From Zea mays (taxonomy: Eukaryota > Streptophyta > Magnoliopsida > Poales > Poaceae): a stretch of DNA of 64,000 bases. Position 1 is the first letter of the stretch. Each line of letters begins with the position of its first letter. The notes under the pieces were generated by a model. It saw nothing but the letters and a program-made list of their open reading frames with translations. It searched no databases and was not told the origin of the DNA. This document shows, piece by piece, positions 10,108 to 20,090 of this stretch. A program made the position numbers and the translations under genes. The stretch spans positions 110,203,789-110,267,788 of the forward strand of contig NC_050101.1 in assembly GCF_902167145.1 (NCBI RefSeq), read 5' to 3'.

Positions 10108-11562
10108 CCCTCCGTCAAGATCGACGACACGCCCGAGCCCGAGGCACCCTCGGCCCAGCCCGAGGAACCCTCGGCTCAGTCCGAGGCACCCTCGGCTCGG
10201 CCCGAGGCACCGTCAGCTCGGCCCGAGGCACCCTCGGTTCAGCCCGAGGCACCCTCGGCCCCCGAGGGTGAGGCACTGCGCGTCGAGGAGGAGCGAAGCG
10301 GGGTCACGCCTAATCAAAACTGGCAGACCCCGTACCTGCAATATCTCCACCGAGGAGAGCTACCCCTCGACCGAGCCGAAGCTCGACGGTTGGCGAGGCG
10401 CGCCAAGTCGTTTGTCTTGGTGGGGGACGGGAAGGAGCTCTACCACCGCAGCCCCTCAGGCATCCTCCAGAGATGCATTTCCATCGCCGAAGGCCAGGAG
10501 CTCCTACGAGAGATACACTCGGGGGCTTGCGACCATCACGCAGCACCTCGAGCCCTCGTCGGAAACGCCTTCCGACAAGGTTTCTACTGGCCGACGGCGA
10601 TGGCCGACGCCACTAGAATTGTCCGCACCTGCGAAGGGTGTCAGTTCTACGCGAGGCAGACCCACCTGCCCGCTCAGGCTCTGCAGACGATACCCATCAC
10701 CTGGCCTTTCGCTGTGTGGGGTCTGGACCTCGTCGGCCCCTTGCAGAAGGCACCCGGGGGCTACACGCACCTGTTGGTCGCCATCGACAAATTCTCCAAG
10801 TGGATCGAGGTCCGGCCCCTAAACAGCATCAGGTCCGAACAGGCGGTGGCGTTCTTCACCAACATCATCCATCGCTTTGGGGTCCCGAACTCCATCATCA
10901 CCGACAACGGCACCCAGTTCACCGGCAGAAAGTTCCTGGACTTCTGCGAGGATCACCACATCCGGGTGGACTGGGCAGCCGTGGCTCACCCCATGACGAA
11001 TGGGCAAGTAGAGCGTGCCAACGGCATGATTCTACAAGGGCTCAAGCCTCGGATCTACAACGACCTCAACAAGTTTGGCAAGCGATGGATGAAGGAACTC
11101 CCCTCGGTGGTCTGGAGCCTGAGGACAACGCCGAGCCGAGCCACGGGCTTCACGCCGTTCTTTCTGGTCTATGGGGCCGAGGCCATCTTGCCCACAGACT
11201 TAGAATACGGTTCCCCGAGGACGAGGGCCTACGCCGACCAAAGCAACCAAGCTAGTCAAGAAGACTCGCTGGACCAGCTGGAAGAGGCTCGGGACATGGC
11301 CTTACTACACTCAGTGCAGTACCAGTAGTCCCTGCGACGCTACCACGCCCGAGGGGTCCGGTCCCGAGACTTCCAGGCGGACGACCTGGTGCTTCGGCTG
11401 CGACAGGACGCCCAAGGGCGGCACAAGCTCACGCCTCCCTGGGAAGGGCCGTTCGCCATCGCCAAAGTTCTGAAGCCCGGAACGTACAAGCTGGCCAACA
11501 GTCAAGGCGAGGTCTACAGCAACGCTTGGAACATCCAACAACTACGTCGCTTCTACCCTTAA
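10108..11562 (+). pseudogene. Integrase of A
   Basis: It starts with a Pro/Ala/Glu-rich linker made of 21-bp repeats. The HHCC zinc-binding part follows near 10525-10650 (CDHHAAP, RTCEGCQFY). The catalytic core has WGLDLVGPL (first D), TDNGTQFTGRKF (second D) and GQVERANGM (E). The C-terminal part has PTDLEYGSP and ends after a stretch with GTYKLANSQGEVYSNAWNI. There is no chromodomain. A TAG at 11326 (CAG in B) interrupts it; the natural stop is the TAA at 11560. Confidence 0.9.
10141..10266 (+). repeat. 21-bp coding repeat in pol linker of A, six units
   Basis: Six units encoding variants of EAPSAQP lie between the second RNase H and the integrase. B has three units at the same place (26008-26070). 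The length is a multiple of three, so the frame is kept while the linker length changes. Confidence 0.85.
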
Positions 11563-12775
11563 GATGCTTTCAAGTTGTTCATATACCTCGCTCCCACGCA
11601 AAGTTTAGTCATCAAGGAAGGGTCAGCCTTGCCTCGGCAAAGCCCGACCCTCCCTCGGGGGCTAAAAGGGGGGAACCCCCTCTGCGTCGAAATTTTCCTC
11701 GAAAAAAGATCCTTTCTGCCAGAATGTCTTTCGTGCTTTTCGACTACTTCGAAAGTGGATCCTGAAAACGACGGAGTACACGTAAGCAGCCAAGGCTGAC
11801 CGAGCCGAGGGACTCCTACGCCTCCGGGATACGGATACCTCACTCATCACCTTCTGCGATAAGTAACTCACGTTCGGATAAGTGATTCCGCGGACCGAAC
11901 AAGTCTTCACGTTCGAAAGCTCCTCTGCCGAAGCGATTCTTCGAGCCTTCTCGACTGCGTCGGTGACAGAACCCTATGGACGGGCAAGAGTGCGTGTAAG
12001 CGGCAAGGCCGACCGAGCCGAGGGATTCCTATGCCTCCGGGATACGGATACCTCACTCATCACCTTCCGTGAAAAGCAACTCTCGCTCGCACAGACAATT
12101 CTGTTACCGACGAAAAAGTCCAGATACTCGAAACGAGAGGAAAAGAAGCGCAGCTTTACAACACGGCGAGGGTGTGTTTGGGCCTCAGCGGCCGCAGAAA
12201 ACACACACTACAAGATAATCCGATCCTGCAGGCTCAGATCTTGACGGCTAAAGGGAGCAACAGCACCCTCGGCGTCAACTACACCTTCGGCGAGGTCCGA
12301 CCTAGCCTCGGACGGTGACGCGGTCCGAGGATCTCCACTCTGAAGGACGATGTCATCATCTCGCCTAGGCCATCGCCGCTAGGGTCTCCCCCAAGAATCC
12401 GGCTCGAGCAGGCGGCTCGGCTGGTTACCCCGAGGCCTCGGCCAGTTGTCCCCCAAAGACATCAGCCCGGCCCGAGGCCTCGGCAGATCAACTCCGGCGT
12501 CGGTCCCGCTAACGGACGACCCGGCCAGGCTCCGGCCGACCAAGTCTCCTTTTCGAGCCAACTCTGCCTCTGTCCGTGCTGACAACGCTACCCCTGGCTT
12601 CGGCTTATCGAAAAGTGGCCGAGGGGTTCCTTTAACTAAGCAAGAGAAGCCTCAGACAGCAAGGCCGACCGAGCCGAGGGACTCCTACGCCTCCGGGATA
12701 CGGATACCTCACTCGTCACCTTTGCACGGGGCGACTCACGCTTGGTGAAGCGGTTCAGACAACCAACAGGCGAGC
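11563..12775 (+). other. Post-pol region of A with dispersed repeats
   Basis: No gene is visible. A segment of about 55 bp (GACCGAGCCGAGGGACTCCT and onward, through GGATACGGATACCTCACTC) occurs at 11798-11850, 12009-12066 and 12664-12722, and once in B at 27600-27658. The part up to about 12330 aligns with B 27367-27900, where the end of the antisense gene lies; the remainder has no match in B. Confidence 0.6.
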
Positions 12776-14289
12776 CTTAGTGCTCGAAAATGAGGAAAAA
12801 ACACGGCTCCGTGCCAAAAATACATACATGTTCAGGCCCCGACAGCCACAATGAACAAAAAGACCGGCATTCAAGGTGCCATTACAAACGGAACTCCGGT
12901 TCCACCTCCGCAGGTACGAACAACCCCACTCGATCGGGGGGCCTGCGGAGCGACAGAAGACCGACGAACGGCACGCCATCACCCACTCCAGCAGCGGTGA
13001 CGACGACGACTTCTGCTCCGGGGGGCCGAACAGTAGCAGCGATGACCTCAGGGCGGATGCTGCTGCCAGGAGGCCCCCGCCCGTGCCGGAGAAACTCGTG
13101 AGGCAAGGACGGGCAGAAGGCCGTAGAGTTGGAGGTCGGTCCGTGGTCGGCCCCGGCTATCTCGTCGGCGGAAGAACCTCTCCCAGCTGTCGTGGCGTAA
13201 GGCGGCGCCGGGAGCGGCTCCGAAGCCACTCAGGTCCGAGAGCCGGGCACGCGGCAGCTGCCAGCGCCACGAACGGCGAACGCCCTTCCCCCCGATCACT
13301 GAGGGAAGGAGCGGGCCACCGCCCACGCAGGGGCCGACCCCAACTCGGCACACTCCCCTCCCCAGCACTGATGATGAAAATCCTTGAGGCTGAGGGAGGG
13401 GCAGAGGCCGTAGCCCGGCTTGCTTTCCCCCACCATCAAACTGGAGGTCACCGTCTTGGGTGACCGCCGGCGGGGGGGGGGGGGGGGGGTGCAGCCGGGC
13501 TACATGATGAAAATCCTTGAAGCCGAACGATGGCAGAAAGGTACCAACTCCCACGGAGTTGCGTTCCTCCAACGACAAGGCGGAAGGACTGCGGGCATCC
13601 CCCATCCGGGGGCTCGGAAGGTGGAAAGACACGATGCATAAGGGAGCGCGAAGACATGGTCGCCTTTCAAGGGGGTCACCCTCCTTTTAAAGGCGACTCT
13701 CCCTACTTGCGTCCCCAGCCGTCGTGGGCTGAGTCTTCTCCAACACGCTCCAAGGTCCTCCCCCTACGGCGCGGGGGCTGGGTCCCACGCGTCATGCAAG
13801 TTGGCCCAGAGAAGAAGAAGCCAATCCGCCGCGCGCGATGCATGCAACCGCCCAGCGGTTACAAGCAACCCTCCACTTTTGCCCAGACCAGCGGGCGAAA
13901 GGGCGGGCAGCCATGCAGGCGGCATGCAACCGTGCCAGGTGGGCGCACCTCTCCGACTTCCAACGCGCCCAGCATGGAAGCCCACGCCCACGCGTCACGC
14001 AACCGGCGCGCCGGTCGCTACGTGCAAGCAACTACACCGCCACTCGCGCCACCACCGCGCCTCCTCGATTCCGGAATCAGTACCGCGACTCGAGGCGACC
14101 CAGCGCGCGACCCAGCAGCGCTAGCCTGGTGCGACGGTCAATGCGGCCAAAAATAGGCCGGCAGTAATGGCGGTGGCAGGGGGGCGGGAGCAGCGGTCAC
14201 GTCGTCAGCCAGGCTTACGTCCCATCCTGGGGCAGTGAGAGAACCCTCTCTCACGGCGTGAAGACGGCGCGCCCGTGTTCCGTTCCTCG
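12776..14289. other. A-specific 3' segment without the antisense gene
   Basis: At this position B carries a spliced antisense gene of about 3.4 kb. A has 1.5 kb of unrelated GC-rich sequence instead. A minus-strand frame of 194 codons (13632-13048) is open but proline/arginine-rich and resembles nothing I know. A motif near GATGATGAAAATCCTTGA occurs at 13369 and 13505. A run of 18 G lies at 13472-13489. I assign no function. Confidence 0.5.
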
Positions 14290-14553
14290 AACGGCTCGCG
14301 CACGCGCAACGGCCGCCTCGCGAACCACTCGCCCCGTCGCATTAACTCCATGGTGGGACAAGCGGCGCCTCTGGCAGGGGAAGCGAGCGACGCTTCGCCT
14401 CCTCCATAATGACCGCGTCAAAAATGGTACGCCGCGTCATTCGATTTTGTATCCTTTTCCTTCTCCTCTTTCTCTCTCTTACAACAGGGACCGGGAAAGG
14501 GGGATACCCCAAAAAGGATCCTTCTCCGTGAAGGAAATAGGCTCCGAGCCTGC

Positions 14554-14767
14554 CTACTGATCAGAGGTTCGAAGGCTAGCCCCTCGGAGGGGTTTAACAG
14601 CCGCCTCAGAGCGTGTGGGCTCCACACCCACTACTGGTCAGAGGTTCGAAGGCCGACCCTCGGAAGGGTTCAACGGCCGCCTCAGGCCACTCGGGCTCGC
14701 GCCCACTACTGATCAGGGGTTCGAAGGCTGGCCCTCGAAGGGTTCACAGCCGCCTCAGACACAGAGC
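14554..14767 (+). repeat. Three tandem units of about 70-78 bp in A
   Basis: Each unit runs TACTGATCAGAGGTTCGAAG, then a CCCTCGGAAGGGTT core, then CAGCCGCCTCAG. B has the same three units at 31671-31882. They lie in the noncoding 3' region, upstream of the polypurine tract. Confidence 0.8.
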
Positions 14768-15319
14768 GAGGGATGACCATGGGTACGTTCGATACATAAC
14801 CAAGGCTCGGGCTGCGCTCCCGAGGTACCCTAGGACATTTCCGAGACCAGCAGGAACGATCTTGTAACGGAATCCCACCAGAGGGAGGCATCGAGCCCTC
14901 AGACCCCGTCGACAGGGGACCGGGTCCGGCAGATCACCCGCAGGTACTTTTGGGCGCACCTCTGGGCCTCTAGCCGACCCCTAACAAATGGGGCACAGAC
15001 GTCCGCTCGGATTACCCGCCAGCAGCTCACCGGAGACACCATGTTCGGCGCCCTCCAAGGGCAACATGGCGCTTTCCTCCCTCCTCTTTGCGGAAAGGCG
15101 ACGCAGGGGCGTATGTAAAAAAGTCGAGTCTGTCCCTGACCATCCTCTTGTCCTGTGCAGAGGCTCGGGGGCTGCTCTCGCGAACCCGGCTCCGGCCAAA
15201 CCGTTGACAGCGTCAACATACTAGCCCGAGAACTTGGGACCCGACCGTGCACCCGGGCTACGGCCAGCTCGCATGAGGGAACGACCAGACCAGCCGAAGC
15301 ATTGCGCGAGGCATTAAGA

Positions 15320-15388
15320 CCTCGGAGGAGTCAAACCACTCCTCCGAGGCCTCGGGGGCTACACCTGGCAGGTGCGCTCACGCGCACC
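15320..15388 (+). other. Hairpin plus polypurine-like module, internal copy (A)
   Basis: A perfect inverted repeat with 12-bp arms (CCTCGGAGGAGT at 15320-15331, ACTCCTCCGAGG at 15338-15349) is followed at once by CCTCGGGGGCTAC (15350-15362). That is nearly the same string as the polypurine tract at the LTR edge. A second small inverted repeat (GGTGCGC / GCGCACC) follows at 15371-15388. Confidence 0.7.
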
Positions 15389-15447
15389 CACCGGAACAAA
15401 ACGCAACCGAGAAAGGCTGGTCCCCTTGCAAAAAAGTGCGACAAAAG

Positions 15448-15491
15448 CCTCCAAGCGAGTGTTAACACTCCCTTCGAGGCTCGGGGGCTAC
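15448..15491 (+). other. Hairpin plus polypurine tract at 3' LTR of A
   Basis: An imperfect inverted repeat (CCTCCAAGCGAGTGTTAACA and its partner ending CCCTTCGAGG) leads directly into CTCGGGGGCTAC, which touches the LTR start at 15492. This is the plus-strand primer for DNA synthesis in such elements. Confidence 0.75.
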
Positions 15492-15989
15492 TGTCGGGGA
15501 CCATAATTAGGGGTACCCTCAAGACTCCTAATTCTCAGCTGGTAACCCCCATCAGCACAAAGCTGCAAAGGCCTGATGGGTGCGATTAAGTCAGGGATCG
15601 GTCCATTCGAGGGACTCGATCACGCCTCGCCCGAGCCTAGCCTCGGGCAAGGGCAGCCGACCCCGGAGGATCTCCGTCTCGCCCGAGGCCCCCCTCCAGC
15701 GACGAACATACTTCCGGCTCACCCGAGGCCCAGTCTTTGCCAAGAAGCAACCCTGGCCAAATCGCCACGCTAACCGACCAAATCGCAGAGGCATTTAATG
15801 CAAAGGTGGCCTGACATCTTTATCCTGACGCGCGTCCTCCAGTCGATAGAGCCGAAGTGACCGCAGTCACTTCGCCGCTCCACTGACAAGCCTGACAGAA
15901 GGACAGCGCCGCCTGTGCCGCTCCGACTGCTGTGCCGCTCGACAGAGCGAGGCTGACAGGCAGCCAGGTCCGGCCTCAGGCACCATAGG

Positions 15990-16380
15990 AAACTCCGCTT
16001 CGCCCGACCCAGGGCTCGGACTTGGGCTCAGCCCCGGAAGACGGCGAACTCCACTCCGCCCGACCCAGGGCTCGGACTCGGGCTCAGCCCCGGAAGACGG
16101 CGAACTCCGCTCCGCCCGACCCAGGGCTCGGACTTGGGCTCAGCCTCGGAAGACGGCGAACTCCGCTCCGCCCGACCTAGGGCTCGGACTTGGGCTTAGC
16201 CCCAGAAGACGGCGAACTCCGCTCCGCCCGACCCAGGGCTCGGACTGGGGCTCAGCCCCGGAAGACGGCGAACTCCGCTCCGCCCGACCCAGGGCTCGGA
16301 CTCGGGCTCAGCCCCGGAAGACGACGAACTCCGCTCCGCCCGACCCAGGGCTCGGACTCAGCCCTGGCCTCCGCCGACGG
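15990..16380 (+). repeat. 56-bp tandem array in U3 of A, about seven units
   Basis: Units start at about 15993, 16049, 16105, 16161, 16217, 16273 and 16329. Each contains CCCGACCCAGGGCTCGGACT and CCCCGGAAGACGGCGAA. The array lies about 480-870 bp upstream of the TATA box. B has 57-bp versions. Confidence 0.88.
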
Positions 16381-16858
16381 TCTCCGCCTCGCCGGACCCA
16401 GGGGCTCGGACTCGACCTCGGCCTTGGAAGACAGACTCGACCTCGACCTCGGAGGAGCCTCCACATCGCCCAACCTAGGGCGCGGACCGACCACGTCAAT
16501 AGGAGGCGCCATCATTACCCTACCCCATGCTGACTCAGGCTACGGGAAACAAGACCGGCGTCCCATCTGGCTCGCTCCGCCAGACAAGCAATGATGGCCC
16601 CCGCACGCTCTATGACGATGGCGGCTCTCAGCCCCCTTACGGAAGCAAGAGGACGTCAGCAAGGACTCAACAGCTCCGACAGCTGTCCTTCCGCCAGGCT
16701 TCAGCGTTCCTCCGACGGCCACGACACCACACGAACCGGGTGCCAAAACCTCTCCGGCTGCCACGATGGCATGTACTTAGGGCGCTAGCTCTCCTCCGCT
16801 AGACACGTTAGCACTCTGCTACACCCCCGTTGTACACCTGGATCCTCTCCTTGCGCCT

Positions 16859-16865
16859 ATAAAAG
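16859..16865 (+). promoter_or_regulatory. TATA box in 3' LTR of A
   Basis: GCGCCTATAAAAGAAAGG, equivalent to the box at 4639 with one change after it. Confidence 0.7.
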
Positions 16866-17163
16866 AAAGGACCAGGGCCCTCTTACAGAGGGTTGGCCGC
16901 GCGGGGAAGAGGACGGGACAGGCGCTCGCGTGAGGCCGCTCGCTCCCTCTCCCGCGTGGACGCTTGTAACCCCCTACTGCAAGCGCACCCGACCTGTGCG
17001 CGGGACAAACACGAAGGCCGCGGGATTTCCACCTCCCTCTCTCGCTCCGGCTGCCCTTTCTTGCCCCCTTCGCGCTCCGTCTCGCGCCGACCCATCTGGG
17101 CTGGGGCACGCGGCGACATTTCACTCGTCGGCCCAGGGACCCCCCGGTCTCGAAATGCCGACA

Positions 17164-17207
17164 ATATTAGAGAAGAAATTTTATACCCCTAAATTTAGGG
17201 TGTTACA
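17164..17207 (-). repeat. Tip of an LTR (I) that element A inserted into
   Basis: Read on the minus strand, these 44 bp start TGTAACACCCTAAATTTAGG, a typical start of a grass gypsy LTR. The rest of this LTR should lie left of A and E, outside the window. Confidence 0.55.
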
Positions 17208-17210
17208 CAG

Positions 17211-17670
17211 GCCCCATCACTTGTGGATGATGACGATGGTGATGTGGACTACGCCACTGCTCTTCCTCTGCCTGATGCTCGTGTTGTCCACGGGCTTCGT
17301 TTTCATGAGGCTCGCGATGTTCGTCGTGGCGGAGAGCCTCCTGTGAACTATTGTATCAAGGGTGGCTCAGCACTACTGTAGGACAAGAGGTATGCCAATC
17401 CTCGTCTCTTTGCGAGGGATGATCGAATTGAAGGGAACCGTTTTTGGGTGCTCTTTCATGTGGACTTCTACAATTCGGTCATCATGTCTAAGAAGCATCA
17501 GCCCATCATTCTGTAACGTCCTATCAACTGGACTGAATGCGAAAGTATGGGAGATCTGAACCTGACAACAGCTTTGCAGGCATGTGAAAGAAAAGGAATG
17601 AAGGATATCATGATGTTTGCATATGACTAGAATGATGAAGTCATCGCTCAGTTCTCTACTCCTCTTTGTG
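17211..17670 (+). pseudogene. Degenerate transposon ORF fragment
   Basis: One frame stays protein-like through three stops: TAG at 17379, TAA at 17514 and TAG at 17628. Recognisable strings are RYANPRLFARDDRIEGNRFW, LFHVDFYNSVIMSKK and MGDLNLTTALQACERKGMKD. From memory these resemble a protein found in many grass retrotransposon annotations of unclear class; I cannot name the family. It is cut by LTR G at 17725. It could also be a captured gene fragment, but the style fits a transposon. Confidence 0.45.
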
Positions 17671-17724
17671 GATCAAGTCTGCTGATGAAGGTGGATATCT
17701 CCATCCTTACATGAATTTCAACAT

Positions 17725-18919
17725 TGTGGGAACCTGGTATAAACTTAGTTATCCTAGGTTTGCACACATTCAACCGGTTCTCACGAGTCCAACTAAAGAA
17801 TGAGATATAGAACCGAATTCATCTCAAAATTCACCCAGTTAACTTTGCAAATGGGATGTCCTAGATGATCCGCAGGGTTCAAAGTAGTAGATCTGAGAAG
17901 GACACTTCTCAAAATCCACACACCAAAAAGATATAAACAATTCTTCCATGAAATGGTGAGAGAACGATGAACACAAACAAACAAAATGAGCAAGAACACT
18001 AGAGACACAAGATTTATCCCGAGGTTTGGTCACATCACAAGGGTGCCCTATTTCCTCGTTGAGGCACCCACAAAGAGTCGGGTCTCTTTCAACCCTAATC
18101 CTCCCTTCGCCAACCACAAAGGTCAATCCCACACACTAATCTTTACTCAAACGAGCGGGCAATACAAACTTTCTTGTGGTCTTCCACAAGATTTGGAGAC
18201 TCACAAGCGACACCTAGTCGTCTAAGAGCTAGAAGCTCCAAGAGTAATGAATCCACAAAGAACACAATGTAGTACCAAAGCTCGAATCAAAAAGAGCAAG
18301 AATGATTTGGAGGTGAAGCACAAAAACCACAGCTCTCAATCTCACTCAAAGATTTCTCTCCAAAGAATTGAAATGGTAGAGGCAAGAGGTGTGTAAGAGA
18401 TAGTGGGGAGTGTTTCTCAAGTTAGAAATAGAGTTCAAGGCATGCTTTTTTGTGGAGAGAGGTAGGAGTGAGTATATTGGAGCCCTCAAAAGGTAGCTGA
18501 CTGTTTGACCATTTTTCTCAAATATCGGCTGAGTCAATATTAAAATCGGCTAAGTCGGTTTCCAGCACAGCAGAAATCGGTCGACCCACTAGCTGAGTAT
18601 AGCAGCGTGGACTGGAGGGAATACTAACTGAGCCGGTCCATAAACTGGAAGAGCGGGTATTCTGCAGAGCAGATCCTGGTCCAGGAGCCGGCTGAGTAGT
18701 GGGGGTAGACCACGGGAAAACCGGCTGAGCCATGTCTGAAACCGGTTAAGCCGGTATTTCAATCCCGGCTGAACCAGCCAGAATCCCAACTGGACTAGGA
18801 TTTTCCAGAGAGCAATTTTGGCTAAGATAAACTTAAAAAGATTGTACTACATACTTCCACTAAGGATTAAGGGTAAAATAGAAGTTTTGGATCAAGGATT
18901 TTGAGCTTTAGTACCAACA
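17725..18919 (-). repeat. Sirevirus-like Copia LTR (G), probably solo
   Basis: About 1.2 kb running TGTGGGAACC to GTACCAACA. It has a segment like that of D's LTR (ACACAAGATTTATCCCGAGG against ACACAGTGGTTTATCCCGTG) at the equivalent place. No internal Copia region adjoins it. The left flank is AACAT; the right flank is LTR F, so a target duplication cannot be checked. The right border is uncertain by a few bases. Confidence 0.55.
18515..18785. repeat. CCGGCTGAGCC motif cluster in LTR G
   Basis: About eight variants of CGGCTGAGTC / CCGGCTGAGCC, including CCGGTTAAGCCGG, are spread over 270 bp. They sit at the position in the LTR where the Sirevirus D has its CACCGGACAGTCCGGTG palindromes. Confidence 0.6.
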
Positions 18920-19205
18920 CCTGTCGGTGTTTTGGGTCCGACCGCGCACCCAGGGTTGCCCCTCGAGGTGCTTTTTGGAGTAGGATGGTGTTATCGACTG
19001 TAGCTCGATGGTTTGTGCTAATGCACGAGAGTCAGTGGACAATTTTGTACAGGTTCGGGCCGCTTTGAGATGCGTAACACCCTACGTCCTGGTGTGAGTA
19101 CTTTATGTGGTGGGTTACAAGGAGGTTCTCTAGTGTTGAAAACGTAGAGAACTGGGTGGATGGCTAAGTGGTGAGAAATGCTTTTGAAGGGGTGCCCCCT
19201 AGGCC

Positions 19206-19212
19206 TTATATA
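19206..19212 (-). promoter_or_regulatory. TATA box of LTR F
   Basis: The plus strand reads GGCCTTATATACATG, so the minus strand reads TATATAAGGCC, a good plant TATA box. It is independent support for minus orientation of F. Confidence 0.6.
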
Positions 19213-19296
19213 CATGACCGTGGGGCGTTACATGTGGATATGATAACAACGTGTGCCTGAGTAATAGTGAACTGACTGAGTCTATCTTCCTATAAT

Positions 19297-19301
19297 CCAG
19301 C
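19297..19301. repeat. Target duplication of B, left copy (CCAGC)
   Basis: CCAGC directly precedes the 5' LTR of B, and the same five bases follow the 3' LTR at 57984-57988. This defines B as one insertion into LTR F. Confidence 0.95.
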
Positions 19302-19798
19302 TGTCGGGGACCATAATTAGGGGTACCCCCAAGACTCCTAATCTTAGCTGGTAACCCCCATCAGCACAAAGCTGAAAAGGCCTGATGGGTGCGATTAAGT
19401 CAAGGCTCGGTCCACTCAAGGGACACGATCTCGCCTCGCCTGAGCCCAGCCTCGGGCAAGGGCAGCCGACCCTGGAGGATTCACGTCTCGCCCGAGGACC
19501 CCCTCAAGAGACGGACACACCTTTGGCTCGCCCGAGGCCCAGTCTTCGCCGAGAAGCAACCTTGGCCAGATCGCCACGCTGACCGACCGTATCGCAGGAG
19601 CATTTAATGCAAGGATGGCCTGACACCTTATCCTGGCGCGCGCCCTTCAGTTGACAGAACCGAAGTGATTGCAGTCACTTCGCCGCTCCACTGACCGGCC
19701 TGACAAGAAGACAGCGCCGCTTGCGTCACTCCGACTGTTGTGCCACTCGACACAGTGAGGCTGACAGCAGCCAAGTCCGGCCTCGGGCGACATAGGAA

Positions 19799-20090
19799 AC
19801 TCCGCCTCGCCCGACCCCAGGGCTCGGACTCGGGCTCGGCCCCGGAAGACGACAAACTCCGCCTCGCCTGACCCCAGGGCTCGGACTCGGGCTCAGCCCC
19901 AGAAGACGATGAACTTCGCCTCGCCCGACCCCAGGGCTCGGACTCGGGCTCGGCCCCGGAAGACGACGGACTCCGCCTCGCCCGACCCCAGGGCTCGGAC
20001 TCGGGCTCGGCCCCGGAAAACGACGAACTCCGCCTCGCCCGACCTCAGGGCTCGGACTCGGGCTCGGACGACAGTCTCCGCCTCGCCCGA
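19799..20090 (+). repeat. 57-bp tandem array in U3 of B (5' LTR)
   Basis: Units begin CTCCGCCTCGCCCGACCCCA and contain GGGCTCGGACTCGGGCTCGG and GGAAGACGACGAA. There are about five full units plus a shortened one. Confidence 0.85.

Larger units (their letters stand above)
5003..11562 (+). pseudogene. gag-pol polyprotein of A, decayed
   Basis: A single Tat gag-pol frame can be followed from an ATG 58 bp after the primer-binding site to a TAA at 11560. Order: N-terminal gag, gag, protease, reverse transcriptase, RNase H, second RNase H, integrase. Damage: stops at 5756 (TAA), 7115 (TAG), 8249 (TAG), 8903 (TGA), 9907 (TAA) and 11326 (TAG), plus loss of one G near 9686 that shifts the frame. Comparison with B shows that the stops at 7115, 8903, 9907 and 11326 are C-to-T changes, while 5756 and 8249 are transversions. 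The element cannot make a full polyprotein. The individual domains are listed separately. Confidence 0.92.
4191..17163 (+). mobile_element. Element A: Tat-clade Ty3/gypsy retrotransposon
   Basis: Plus-strand element with a partial 5' LTR (4191-4942), primer-binding site at 4945, a decayed gag-pol (5003-11562), a 3.9-kb 3' region, a polypurine tract at 15480-15491 and a complete 3' LTR (15492-17163). Two RNase H regions precede the integrase and there is no chromodomain, which points to the Tat clade. It is a close relative of element B. The first 920 bp or so of the 5' LTR lie beyond E, outside the window. It inserted 44 bp inside the edge of another LTR; its right-hand target duplication should be ATATT at 17164-17168. 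Confidence 0.93.
15492..17163 (+). repeat. 3' LTR of A, complete
   Basis: 1672 bp, starting TGTCGGGGACCATAATTAGG and ending GAAATGCCGACA (TG...CA). It contains an array of 56-bp units at 15990-16380 and the TATA box at 16859. It shares its start, internal arrangement and end with the LTRs of B. Confidence 0.95.
18922..19301 (-). repeat. 3' LTR of element F, left part
   Basis: The LTR starts TGTCGGTGTTTTGGGTCC on the plus strand, so it ends GGACCCAAAACACCGACA on the minus strand, like the LTR ends of A and B (CGCCGACA). It is interrupted at 19301 by B and resumes at 57989. The total is about 626 bp. Minus orientation is supported by a minus-strand TATA box and by a polypurine tract at the other edge. 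Confidence 0.78.

Noticed and set aside
13048..13632. 194-codon minus-strand frame in A as a remnant of the antisense gene
   Set aside because: It does not resemble the exons of B's antisense gene, reads through the G18 tract as poly-Pro, and has no recognisable domain.
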